From Diogma glabrata (Eukaryota > Arthropoda > Insecta > Diptera > Cylindrotomidae): 64,000 bases of DNA. Where the stretch lies: the NCBI GenBank assembly GCA_963693315.1, contig OY856186.1, forward strand, positions 380,263,678 to 380,327,677. The letters run 5' to 3'. Position 1 is the stretch's first letter. Every line of letters begins with the position of its first letter. Below the pieces are notes generated by a model, which was not told where the DNA came from, searched no databases, and was given only the letters and a program-made list of their open reading frames with translations. Shown one piece after another: positions 45,809 through 57,585 of the stretch. The position numbers were made by a program, and so were the translations under genes.

Positions 45809-46650
45809 TGAGTTAAGTAATATCAGTAAATTATTTTTGCAAATTTTAAATTTAGTAGCACGCTAAGGTGACCTGAAAAATAAATATGATATTATAAAAT
45901 AGGCAAAAGGTGATACTCTAGTACCTCTAGTATTTTTTTACCGGGGTTTGAGTAACAATGTCAAAACAGTTACAATTTCATATTCAAACCAACATGACAT
46001 CTAAGAAAGCAAATATATACTAGTACCGAATAAAATAAATTTAGATATTTTCGTGTCTAACAAGTCCAAGTTATTTTTTGAAATAACCTTCAAAAATTCT
46101 TAAATTTCTGTTTGAAAACCCAGATTCTTGGACAGCGAACGAAGAATATTTGAGCATTTACCAGCAAATTAAAAGAATGGTGATCGTAAATGACGTTGCA
46201 GAACGGGGAGTAACGTATAGTAATGTAGTAAGTACAATACCATTTTAAGTCAAGATGAAGAACAAAAAAGGTTCATCCTTTAAGTTGTAGAGAATCATCG
46301 ACAAAAAATATCTAAAACAACATAAAATGCTGTCGCAGAACTCTTGCATGAATATTGAATAACTAGTTGTGAAATTAACTTAGTGAAAAATGTATTAAAT
46401 TATCATTTAACACATCAATTTATATCCAAGTAGGGAGTAATCAGCTATACACACATGCCAAATTTTTACCTTGACATTTTCATTTCAACACTTTTTCATA
46501 TTATTTTGTCTAAACATTCTTATAACAAATATTTCGTTTTGCCTATTTTAAAATATTATATTTAATTTTCAGATCACCCACCCTATTGTGCTTCTAAATT
46601 TGAAACGTAATAAAATTTAAAATTAATTTACTGATATTACTTATCTCAAT
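45809..46650 (+). mobile_element. DNA element with ~100-bp inverted repeats and a decayed internal ORF
   Basis: The left arm (45809-45910) contains TAAGTAATATCAGTAAATTA, AAATTTAGTAGCAC, GGTGACCTGAAAAATAAATA and ATAGGCAAAA; their complements occur in reverse order at 46534-46650. Between them a plus-strand frame reads W(T)ANEEYLSIYQQIKRMV, then VNDVAERGVTYSNVV, followed by stops. It looks like a decayed coding remnant, perhaps a transposase-associated protein; I cannot name the family. Arms are diverged, so it is old. Confidence 0.6.
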
Positions 46651-46659
46651 TAATGTTTC

Positions 46660-47213
46660 CAATCTGGTTTAAGCCGGATTGGAACTATCCGGATAATGCG
46701 TAAAATATTTGCTATCCGATATCCGGTTAATTCACAAAAAATCCGGATAACTAAATTAAAGCAAAAAATAAATGTTATTAACCTTTTTAAAAATTTTAAT
46801 CGGCTAAGTTAACTAATTTTTTCTTAATACATGTTTTCATTTTTTCGATCTAAAAACTAGTTTTTTTCATTTAGACGATTTCGTTTGGTTGTCATTGATC
46901 TGACTGGATTCCAGCAATTGAATTTTGAATTTTTTAATTTGAATGAATTTATTAAAAAATTCATTTCAATTTTTACAAGTGCAATTTAGATTGGGTTCAA
47001 ATTGAATTGTCATTGTCTCCGCAATGCTAAATTGATATAGCACATTTTTCAAGTTGACTAAATCCACCATTTGCATTCTAAATGTTTGTAAATTTACTTG
47101 AAATGACAGTTAAACAATAACATCAAGTTTAATTTTAAAATAGTTTACAGTTTCAAATTCTATTATAAAATTTAAATTATTTGTATTATTAAATATCAGA
47201 ACAATATATTATT
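46660..47213. other. No supported gene
   Basis: AT-rich spacer with scattered ATCCGGATAA-type words at 46690-46760 (short local repeats) before the Harbinger left end. Confidence 0.4.
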
Positions 47214-47440
47214 GGGTGCGTTCACTGCAGAAACAATTTGTCGGTGTGATGTAATGTTGAATTGTCAAAAATACATCGTTGTCGACGAAAATTACTTCAA
47301 AACGTAATGAACGCCAAATTGTTATTTTGTGTTGAAAATTGTCATAAACGTCAAATGTCAAATATGTATATTTTTTTGTGCTTCATTGGTTTAATTCTTA
47401 TTGTCGAATAATACAAAAAAAATTAATTGTTTATCTCGCT

Positions 47441-49157
47441 ATGGAACATGGAAACAAATTAATAAATAATATTGCTAACATTAAAAAATTATCGTGTGAT
47501 TTGTCGGACTCGAAGATGAGGAAATTATGTTAATTGTTAGCCAAAAAGAGACGCCACCACGTATTAATTTATATGTAGAACGAATTGTATTGAATTACAA
47601 TAGCATCGAGTTTCAGCAGAATTTCAGAATGTCCAGAGAAGCATTTGAGAAACTCCTCAATGTTTTCAATACAAATTTGCACTTAGTATGTGGTGGGGAA
47701 AATTTATTTATATCGCCAGAAAAGCAATTACTGGCAGTCATGGATTCTTGTTACATCTGATTCATATATAGATCTATTGGGGAAATATTCGATTTGGCTA
47801 AATCTACATTATCGAAAAAAAATTTTCGTATAATTGATTTTTTAAATCATGTCGCAAATAGATTTATAAACTTTCCGGACAGTGAACGGAAATTAGAATT
47901 AAAATCTACTTTGAAAGAAATAATGGACTTAAGGAAGTAGTAGGGGCAGTTGACGGTACGTATGTTCCATGAACAGCACCGGCGGATCAAAAAATGGCAT
48001 ATACAAACAGAAAAATGTTCACAGCAGTAACGTTGCAAGCTATTTGTGACCACAAAATGCCCTACATTGACTGTTTTGTAGGGTACCCTAGTTCTGTACA
48101 TGCTGATCGAATTTTTAGAAATTCTAATTTTTACAAAAATGTTAAACAAAACGGGAGCTTTTATTTTGACGAGGATGAGAAAATATTGGGCGATAAGGCC
48201 TATCCCTTAGAATCATTGTGTATCCCTCCATTTATTGCTCGGGGAAATCTGACGCAGGATCAAAAAAAGTTTAATAAAACTCACGCTTCGTGTCGGTAAG
48301 GATTTTTTTGTATGTTCTAATAATCATATATTAACCTCTTTTTTTATTACCTCAGGCAAGTTATTGAGCGAAGTTTTCCCTGGTTAAACATTCCAATTGA
48401 AACCAATTGAAAAAAATTAATTTCTGAATTCTGCATTGGGAATTTTCAATTAATTCCTATTAAAAAAATCTATTTCTAATACAATCCTATTCATTCCTGT
48501 TAAATATCTCTATTTTATTTTTCAACCGGAATCTATAGGAAATGTATATAAATAGGAATCAATTGGAAATTTCCATTGCAGAATTCCGATTAATCCTATT
48601 CATTCCTATTAAATCTTTTCCAATTAAATCCTGTTAAATTTATAAGATTGTTTAATTTTTTTCTAAGTTCCTTTTTCCTATTGAATCTCTTAACTTCCGA
48701 TTGAAATTCCATTGGAAATTTCCTTTAGAATCCTACAGAACCTCTTTTCCTGTTAAATCCCATTCATTCCGATTGAATTTTAATTGGTAGATCGAAGTCT
48801 TCCTATTGAACCAATTCAATCCGATTTAATCCTATTGAAATTATATTGTATTTAATAGAATTCAATAGGTTTGAATTGGAATGTTTAACCAGGGTTGCTC
48901 TGCTTTTTGAACGTTTTCGAAGATTACGACATCTAGATATGAAAAGAATCGAATGTATACCAGCAACCATTATGGCAGCCTGTGTTTTACATAACATATG
49001 TTTAGACTTCCCAGATAATAATCTGGCAGATTATCTAAACGAAGGTTTAGAACAGGCGGAAATTAATAGCCCGGATGACAATGCAGTACCCCAGACAAGT
49101 ACAAGAAGTGGAAATTCAGTGAGAAATTCAATGATGGAAAACATAAATCATAGTTAA
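47441..49157 (+). pseudogene. PIF/Harbinger transposase (HARBI1-like), interrupted
   Basis: DDE nuclease of the element. ATG at 47441 opens MEHGNKLINNIANIKKL, then a frameshift leads into FQQNFRMSREAFEKLL. Further stops occur near 47760 and 47940. Catalytic region: GAVDGTYV (first Asp, with a stop just after), HADRIFRNSNFYK (second Asp) and ILGDKAYPL. A 60-nt intron (48296-48355) joins ..HASCR to QVIERSF in frame. The MITE at 48378-48894 then splits ERSF/ALLFERFRRL; after it ECIPATIMAACVLHNICLDF completes the usual C-terminus. The protein cannot be made as is. Confidence 0.88.
48378..48894. mobile_element. MITE inserted in the Harbinger transposase
   Basis: Inverted ends CCCTGGTTAAACATTCCAAT (48378) and the exact complement ending at 48894. 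The host reading frame resumes (AGCGAAGTTTT / GCTCTGCTTTTTG) with TT on both sides, suggesting a 2-bp duplication TT. The interior is built of many short, diverged words related to AATTCCTATTGAAAT and its complement, so it is internally repetitive. No coding frame of its own. Confidence 0.85.
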
Positions 49158-49209
49158 AAATGTATTATTTTATTATATTTGTAAAAAAAGTTTTTTCATA
49201 AGAAATAAA

Positions 49210-49500
49210 TCACATGTTATTTATTAATTGCAAAATTAAATTTGTATGTTCCTCCAACGCTCGTTCTTGTGGTGCCAATTGCCGCTCTGTGAGTGCATTC
49301 GCAGTGTCCATCTTATCCCCTTTTTTTCGGTGCCGTTCTTCAGCCTCCTTCCTAAAATCTCCAATTGTTTCTGCAACGGCAACACGCCTAGTTTTTTTTT
49401 GTTGCAGGGATTACTTGTGCGTGTTCATCGGGTTCAAGTATTTCAGTTGGTGTTGGTATTGGGACATATCTCGATGATGAAGATTCCACCGGCAGCAAAC
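49210..49500 (-). pseudogene. Harbinger second protein (Myb/SANT-associated type), C-terminal remnant
   Basis: The minus strand reads SSSRYVPIPTPTEILEPDE, then after a one-base frameshift in an A run near 49400 KKTRRVAVAETIGDFRKEAE and NALTERQLAPQERALEEHTN, ending LQLINNM at a TGA (49212-49210). This tail is typical of the DNA-binding partner protein in insect Harbingers. The N-terminal SANT/MADF-like domain would lie at about 49500-49960, where only decayed AT-rich sequence is seen. Confidence 0.65.
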
Positions 49501-50334
49501 TGTTGTGGCTTTTTTCAAAAATTTCATCCATTTCCGAATCGGAAATTTTTTGAAAAATTTGACCACTTCTCAGCCCTCCTTGTATAGACGCATCATAACA
49601 AGCCTTTTATGAGGCGATTAATGCTAAAATGGCATTATGATACCAATTTCTTTTCTCTGAAAAGATACGATTATATACGATGATACGATTATATTTGTAA
49701 TAAAGTATTAATATTTATTGTACATAAATTAAAATAATTACCAGAGGCAGTAACTCTTCATTTATTTTGCAGCCAGTTTATCTAATTTGTGACAAAATAT
49801 TATCGTTTATTTTAAAAATTTCTAATTTACCATCTAAAAAAATTATTTTAAATATTTCTTTTAATAAAACTATTAAATCAAATAATTTTTTTAAAATTAT
49901 CTTTATTAAATACCGATACAGAATTTTCTTCTTCAAGAAAACAATTGTTTTGGTCAACAGCGAATTCTAAATACTCCCCCATTTTATTTTTACCTTTTTA
50001 AATTTGATTTTAACACTAGCTAACTATACTTTCGACTACTGGTTATAATTGTAATTATGCGTCTATAACAATATATGCAGTGAACGCATAAGACGTTAAA
50101 TGGTGTCGATAACAACTAATACAGTGAACAACCAATTATCAAAAAAAGTTACATTTTGTGACTTTTTGTCGTGCAATGAACGCACCCATTGAATATTGTG
50201 TTTCAAATCATTTTTTGGTCAACTTCCATTAGAGAAAATTTATTTGTTATAATTTATTCACTTTGATGTTTGAACTATAAATTATTGTCTAGTTTTTAAT
50301 GCAAACAACTTAATAAAAATTATGTCATTTTTGT

Positions 50335-50560
50335 CACCTGGGGCCCTATTCCCGAACACATAAATGTCATCTAAATGGGTTATAATTGTATAATTATATG
50401 TTATAATTTGTTTGACACAAATATGAGTTACTGGGGCCCTATTCCCGAACACATATTTGTCAATCGACAATATTGTCAATTTCACCAAAATGCTTAACAA
50501 CTTTGTTTAAAAATGGTATTCTGTAACTCATATTTGTGTCAAACAAATTATAACAAATTT
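50335..50560. repeat. MITE fragments with GGGGCCCTATTCCCGAACAC
   Basis: GGGGCCCTATTCCCGAACAC occurs at 50340 and 50435. GTTATAATTTGTTTGACACA (50400) and its complement (ending 50554) form an inverted repeat enclosing the second copy, with TTCTGTAACTC near 50518 as a diverged opposite end. Suggests one MITE nested beside or in another. Confidence 0.6.
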
Positions 50561-50670
50561 TTACAAAATTATAACAGATTTTTGGTACTAGATTCGTACT
50601 TTTGACAACTAACTTTTTCAATCTTAAAACATGCAAAATAAAATAAAAATATCTTTAATAAATAAATATG

Positions 50671-50920
<250 letters not shown>

Positions 50921-51547
50921 TGAAAGAGATAATTAATTTCCTTAACCTCACTATTTGTGATTTTCGAAAGTTAGTAGGTATATTCCATACTAGCCTAAGT
51001 CACGTGTGCAGTTATTATTGAATGTTGCCAATCAATATGAAATCAATTTTACGACATAAATGTCAAGTAAATTAGTGAATCGTATGAATTTTTCAATTCG
51101 AAATCAGTTTTTGGGTTTATCTGAATAAACCCTATAGTTATTTGTTAATAAAAACAACTTTTATCTCTGAACGTGTTTCGTTTGGGATTCGAACTTAGAA
51201 CCTCATCAGTACCAACTAATGACAGCGTGTCTACCAAAAGATTCAAACTTAGTTGGTACTGATGAGGTTCTAAGTTCGAATCCCAACCGAAACACGTTCA
51301 GAGATAAAAGTTGTTTTTATTAACAAATAACTATAAGGTTTATTCAGATAAACCCAAAAACTGATTTCGAATTGACAAATTCATACGATTCACTAATTTA
51401 CTTGACATTTATGTCGTAAAATTGATTTCATATTGATTGGCAACATTCAATAATAACTGCACACGTGACTTAGGCTAGTATGGAATATACCTACTAACTT
51501 TCGAACATCACAAATAGTGAGGTTAATGAAATTAATTATCTCTTTCA
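50921..51547. repeat. Large palindrome made of two SINE-like arms
   Basis: Arms 50921-51218 and 51250-51547 (298 bp each, a few mismatches) around a 31-nt loop. Each arm has a B-box-like GTTCGAATCCC and the words CACTGATGAGG-like and CCGAAACACGTTCAGAG, matching the SINE at 19765-19868. Outer ends (TGAAAGAGATAATTAATTTC) abut (TA)n on both sides. Confidence 0.85.
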
Positions 51548-51594
51548 ATAAAAATTCCTACCTTGTCGGGTTTAAGACGTATAAAATCTATATA

Positions 51595-51791
<197 letters not shown>

Positions 51792-51966
51792 AAAATACGA
51801 CTATTCAATATCATTAAAGACTTAATTTTGCGTTATAAATTAATTTTTACGCCAATCAATGAAATTGGTATGAAAAAGTCAACACACAAAACAAAAGGCA
51901 AAATTATGATTTTGACAGCAACTATATTGTTCTTGTCCGATTATATTGCGTTGAATTTTCACCAAA

Positions 51967-53530
51967 CAGTGATGTCATACCTCCCGCCACCGGCGGGAAC
52001 CTCTCGCCGAGACTATATTATTCCCGCTTCCCTCTTTCACTACCAAATTCCCGCCTGTACTGAATTCGCCCATTTTTATTTTAACGACAAAACACAACAC
52101 AAGAAAGTTCTCGATGATTTTTTGGTACGCTCTAACAGAATTCGTGTTTTTGTTTATAGGGTTTAAAATTCATTTCCAAATATTTATTCGCTGCTGGATC
52201 ATCTAAAATTTCAATTTTTTTTCAAATAATCAAGATAAATCGCAGGAATCTGTGCAATTAGCCGAGGCAGCATTTCGTTACCACACTGTTATGCATTCAC
52301 ACAGCTATGTATCAGCTGGATGCTCCAGTTCTTTATTTAAGGGAATGCTCCCAGATTCAGCTATAGCCGAAAAATATTTCTGTGGGAAAACAAAAGTTGT
52401 TGCTATTATATCAAAAGTTCTTGGACCTAAATCAATAGAATTTGTTTTAAACAAATTAAGCGACAATCATCCTTTTTCAATAAGTACTGACGCTTTAAAC
52501 AAAGGAAATGTAAAGACATTTCCATTAATCATAAGATATTTCGATAACTGTAATGGTATACAATTGTCTTTGCTTTCGTTTTTTTCATTAGAAGCAGAGG
52601 ATACTGCAACAATTACAAATGAAATTTACAACAAACTTATTCTTAATGGACTATCGTTGCAGAATGGAACCGCTTACGGGGCAGATAATGCTAACATTAA
52701 TTTTGGTAAGAATAATAGTGTTTTTACTACTTTAAAAAAACACAACGATAATATTGTAGCCGCCGGATGCAATGTTCATATTTTGCATAATACTGCAAGA
52801 AAGCATGCCATTTCCTTAAAATTGATGTTGAACTTATTGTAATAAAAACATTCAATGAGTTTAGTAGTTCAACAACAAAGACAACGGAGTTGAAGGAATT
52901 CTTTGAGTGGACTGATACCGAATGGAGCAAAATGCTACGTGACGCTCCTACAAGGTGGCTAACTCTTTTGCCGGATATTGAAAGGTTATTGCTTATTTAT
53001 GAACCAATAAAGGCATACTTTTTGAGTAAAAACATCATTGCACCTGTATTAAGAATGTTTTTTGAAGATGAGCTCAGTCAAGCATATCTTGGATTCGTCA
53101 TGAATTCTCGTTCCATTTTTCAACCAGCTCTAAAAAACTCCAAGGAAATGAACTAATAATTGTAAATCTCTATGCAATTATGAATAATATCAGGCAATCG
53201 CTGATAGAAAGAAAATCTTCAAATTTTTATGGATTTATTGAACGTCAAATTATTGAAAAATGTGATAATTTAGATATGGTAAGAAGATTTAAAATCGATG
53301 TTAACAATTTTTTTGATGCGGCAATTAAATATATTGAAAAGTGGTTTGATTTCAATGATAAAAAATTTAAAATTTTAACGAGCTTAAAGTTGGATGGAGT
53401 ACCACAATTTGAAGAAATAACGGCTATTCTTAAAACATATAAAATTAAAATAAACGAAGACATGCTTTTTGAAGAATATATGTATACTTTTGAAAAAAAA
53501 AAAAATGGATTCAAAAGATGATGAAAAAAC
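51967..53530 (+). mobile_element. hAT element remnant (CAGTGATGTCA end)
   Basis: CAGTGATGTCATACCTCCCG at 51967 is a typical hAT left end. A broken transposase follows. No matching right end (..TGACATCACTG) is present downstream, so the element is 3'-truncated or its end is lost. Confidence 0.6.
52160..53521 (+). pseudogene. hAT transposase-like protein, broken
   Basis: Three frames in order. 52252-52842: AEAAFRYHTVMHSHSY, FSISTDALNKGNVKTF (first catalytic Asp region), GADNANINFG and AAGCNVHILHNTARKHA, the RNase-H-like core. 52890-53156: FFEWTDTEWSKML, then DAPTRWLTLLPDIERL, the usual TRW region. 53180-53521: helical continuation. A frameshift near 52845 and a stop at about 53155 separate them, and the C-terminal dimerisation motif is missing. 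Resembles the ZNF862/KIAA1586-like hAT group by pattern only. Confidence 0.7.
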
Positions 53531-53531
53531 A

Positions 53532-54567
53532 CTACCCTGTGATATCAAATGGGTAAACTTTTTTAAAAAATCTGCGGCACCAAATTTTTCAACAATAGTG
53601 CAATATATTTTTTTGATCCCCCATTCAAAGTGATCCCCCATTCTAATAAGTGGTAAAATAGTGAACATTAAAAGCAAAATAAATGCGAATCAAATGTGGG
53701 CTTTTTAGTAAATTAAAACAGCATTTAAAACTATTAATCAAATAACAAAAAAAAATAAAACGCTTGCATAAATGCTGATAATATGCAGCATTTTCGGAGA
53801 ATTTATAATCATATTAGCGGTGTCGATGATTGCACATTTAATGCTTATTATATGTTAAAACGTTTTATGAATAATTGCTACTTAAGCAACTTTTGCAATA
53901 TAATGTCAATTTCATAAAAGCATTTAATTGAGAAAAAAAAACAAAAACTTACTTTGTAACGATTGACTATTTCGAATATTTCTCTAAAAGTAGGAATATT
54001 CATAATATATAAAGAAATTTCTTAATAATTCGCAAATTTGTTTTAACTCAGGCTTTTTTTATAGAAGGAAAGGATATGAAACTTTTTATGTATGTAATTT
54101 TAGTTCATTGCCCTCGAACAATACAGCTGTTCAAACTTATTGAGTTTTTAGAAAAGTTTTTAGATCAGATGATATATGTAGATTGTAAAAGTTTAAATGT
54201 ATAATTTTTATTAAGATGAAAGAGACAATGAGATAGAAACAAAAACATGGAAAATCCTATTTATCTCCGAACATTTTTTTGATTCGGGATCATTATGTAA
54301 AATAAAATTAAACAATAAAGTTGTAATCAGTAGTGTATTGTGCCAAAAGTGTTTTAAATTTTAACTGTTTTGACTAATTAATTGTTCAAGTTAAATTTGT
54401 AAAATCAATCTATTTTTTTTTTGTTTTAAAACTAGTTAAAATTTTCGTGGCATTTAAATTAAACTTTGTATATGCAGATTTTTTTGTTGCAAGATAAGAA
54501 ATAAAACAAACAAATAAAAAATGCAAATTTCAACATTGTTGATTTATTATAAATGACATAATTTTGT
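53532..54567. other. No supported gene
   Basis: AT-rich. TGATCCCCCATTC appears twice at about 53615-53645. No coding region recognised. Confidence 0.4.
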
Positions 54568-54799
54568 ATTTTTTTTTAATTAATTAGTTAGACATGTTTA
54601 GCACACTAAATATAAAATATTCATTATTCAGACTCTTTGAATATCCGAAGGTACCATGTCAACTATAAAGGAAGGAGATGAGGAAAATGAAAGAAAAGAG
54701 GATATAGGGACAACTATACTAATTGTTTGAAATGATGATGTACATTTTCTTTAAATGCCAGAGGAGAAAATTCATCTGGAAATACAGAGAAGGGCATTG

Positions 54800-56269
54800 C
54801 ACTCAAAAAAATTTGCCCGGTAAGATTCACAAAATCGTTTTGTAAAAGTGCTAACAAAATTTTTTTGTGAATTTGCCAAAAAATGCTAAACTTGATACAA
54901 AATTTTGTATAGTCTATTTGACTTTTTGAAAACTGAAAAAAAAATTGTAAACCAACCAATTGTTTTTGTGATTTGGATTACAAATGTACAAAATCATAAA
55001 TATTTCAAGATACAAATTTTTTTCATTCTTTTAACAAAAATATTGTTAAGGTTTAAGTTGATTTTTTTAAATTTTAAATCATATCTCACTTATCCATAAT
55101 AAAATAAAATTCAATTGTACAAAATTTTGTAAAATTTTGTCAACAGAAAAATGACATTCTACAATTTTTATTGTCAAACTTAATACGAATATTGTCGATT
55201 TTTTTTAAACTTTACAAAGAGGCTTATGCAATTTAAAAAAAACAAACACATTTTTTACAAAAAAAAACTTTGCTTTTACAAATGCTTTAATAAATTTTCA
55301 TAAATTGAAATTATGTATAACCAAAATTGGTATTAAACAATTTCAGTTTCAATTTGGTTGTCTGCAGAGTAAAAATTCGCAGATATTTTTTAAAATTGTG
55401 ATTAATTAGCAATGTCATGATAAATAGTGATAGTAAAAATACATATATGATAAATTTAGAAGACATACTCTATGTACAGGTGAGAAATTTTACATATTTC
55501 GATATTAATAGGCCACTTACCGATAGCGTAGATATTGAAATTGACTCTTAGGGATAATGGATGAACTGAATTGGATCAGATCTATAACATATTTCAAAAC
55601 CTACGTAATCGGTGACAGCCAGCATAAAGTATAAAGATATCACAACTTTTTCAATGTTTTTTTAGATGCTGAAATTGATTTTACAGTGCTACCTCAGTAG
55701 CGCTACCTCGGAAAGCTTAGGCTGTGATAACATAACGGCGTATTAATATGTTTTAAATTTGTTTTTTTAAATACTGCAGATATTTCAAAATAAAAATATA
55801 ACATAAAAAATATATAATAAAAATTATAAGATAATAAAAAATAAAAATAAAATAAATGTTAGCAAAAAATTGTGTTTTATTTATTTACGAAGAACTAATA
55901 TATATATGAATGACTGTTTTACAAAAAAAAAATATTAAATCCATAAATGTATTTTGTTGACCAAATAAAAAAATTTGCTATTTTTCTAAAACTTTTATGC
56001 AAATAAAAATTAATTTTGAGGATTTTACAAAAGATTTAATAAAATCAAAAATGTTTCGGGCATTTTTACAATTTAATTATAAAGCTTACAATCTTTTGCT
56101 GGATGTTAGTAAAAGAATTTGTAGTGTTTACAAATAATTTTTTGTATATCTACAATATTTATTGTAAAAATGTAAATTTAACAAAAATTTTTGTGTGTTG
56201 TATATTTATAAAAAAATTGTAGAACGTATGTAGAATTTTGTTAGTTTCACTTAGTTTTTTTTTTGAGTG
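54800..56269. mobile_element. TIR element inserted in the LINE copy (CACTCAAAAAAA ends)
   Basis: Left end CACTCAAAAAAATTTGCCCG, right end TTTTTTTTTTGAGTG. Compared with the uninterrupted copy at 26889-26915, the insertion is flanked by TG on both sides (2-bp duplication). The 1.47-kb interior is AT-rich with many TTTACAAAATTTTG-type words; no transposase frame was found. Confidence 0.75.
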
Positions 56270-56599
56270 TGAGTTTCACAATTCACGCCACTCTATTAAA
56301 ATAGTCATTCTGGAAGGACACAGTTCTACAAAGAGGTATTAGTACAACAAATAGATGGTATAACTCGGCAGCTCTTGTTTGTCGATTATAAAGCGCACAC
56401 AGTTAATGGATATTTTGAATTTCCGTAGAGGAGAATTCGCTCAAGTTATATTTATAGTAGAATTGTGAATTTTAATTCAGCCACATTTCTTCGGTGCTGG
56501 AGTGAATCAAGCTGGTTCGTTAGTTTGGTATTACCAATCAACCGTATTGCTTTTCTCTGTACAGAGTCTAGACATTTTATTGTTGACTGACAGGCACCT

Positions 56600-57040
56600 T
56601 GTAATGGAGAGTTTGTTTCATTGATAAATCAATGAAATGACACAACAGGCCGCGCACCTAGTGAGATTTATAAAGCCCCAAACTAGCCTCAGTAAGTGGG
56701 TCGGAAGAAGAATACCTGCTACTCCAACACAAATATCAGTAATGTACGCGTATCTTTTGATAAACAACGGGTTGAACGGAAAGGCAAGTGAAAAAGATAG
56801 ACTCTGGTGACCCCCGCATGTGAAAGAACCGCGATCACCCCGTCCACCCCTTTTCATATCAAAACGTATTCACTCATACACACAAACACGCACACACACC
56901 ATCATACCTACCCCCATACATACATTCACACCGTCATCCACACCCCAATACACTCACGCATACATACATACACACCGTCATCCACACCCCCATACACTCA
57001 CGCATACATATACAGAAAAAGTGCGTACGTAAGCAGTAGT
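56600..57040 (+). repeat. LTR-like block, primer-like site and CA-rich leader, inserted in the LINE copy
   Basis: The LINE sequence GACTGACAGGCACCT stops exactly where TGTAATGGAG begins (56600), giving a sharp left border. TGGTGACCCC lies at 56805-56814, then a CA-rich tract with a ~50-bp tandem duplication (ATACACTCACGCATACATA). Same layout as 5879, 24264 and 11828 (minus). Confidence 0.7.
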
Positions 57041-57161
57041 GAAAAGAAAGTTGATTTTTTTAATTGATGACATTGGATTATCATAACAGGTACGTAGGTT
57101 AATAGGTGTAAGCAAGGTATAGGTTTGTTGTTCAGATCCCATCAACAACTATTTAATATAA

Positions 57162-57267
57162 TATCGCTGTACATTCGAATCTGAACGCGCAATTGCAAAT
57201 TTAGTATCAAAAGCTGTTCAATTTTCACATCCAAATATTAGCAAACACCTACAGGCTAATGATATGT
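57162..57267 (+). CDS. Exon-like frame with consensus donor (uncertain)
   Basis: Open frame CTFESERAIANLVSKAVQFS, then HPNISKHLQANDM, followed by GTAAGTAT, a near-perfect 5' splice site at 57268. No convincing acceptor or partner exon. I do not recognise the protein. It lies between two CA-rich tracts of the repeat family. Confidence 0.25.
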
Positions 57268-57302
57268 GTAAGTATAAACTATTTTTTTTCATTTGTTACT
57301 CA

Positions 57303-57585
57303 GCTCCTGCCATTCGTTTGCTATAAAGTATTTACGCCATGCTGATACACTATCATACGATGTAGCTGAGCACATGGATGATGTACCTAAATTAAATCTT
57401 CCAACCTTTAATTGTGAATGTTCATAAATATTTGGGTCTTTCCCAGTCAATACAAAAAAAATTATCAACGTTGAAGAGCTGATAAAACATTTCAACAACT
57501 TGGAATGTTTCCAAACCAATGCTAAAACAGTAAATGCTTGTAATATAAGTTTAATGACGTCCTCACTTCTCAACAAAAACTTGCA
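57303..57585 (-). CDS. Meckelin (TMEM67)-like exon, isolated
   Basis: Minus-strand exon of about 94 codons. A pyrimidine-rich stretch and ATATAG precede CKFLLRSEDVIK; two hydrophobic segments follow (LILQAFTVLALVW; FISSSTLIIFFVL), then YDSVSAWRKYFIANEWQEL, ending CTGA/GTAACA. The W(R).YF.ANEW.E signature is that of meckelin, the ciliary transition-zone membrane protein mutated in Meckel syndrome. No neighbouring meckelin exons are visible on either side within a few kb, so it is a captured or stranded exon, or the other exons are beyond large introns. Identification rests on about 20 residues. Confidence 0.45.

Larger units (their letters stand above)
47214..50187 (+). mobile_element. PIF/Harbinger transposon with both ends
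   Basis: Left end GGGTGCGTTCACTGCA at 47214; right end TGCAATGAACGCACCC ending at 50187: inverted repeats with one mismatch. Flanked by ATT at 47211-47213 and 50188-50190, a 3-bp duplication as expected for PIF/Harbinger. Holds a broken transposase (plus) and a broken second, Myb/SANT-associated-type protein (minus), the usual two-gene set. A 517-bp MITE (48378-48894) interrupts the transposase. Confidence 0.88.
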
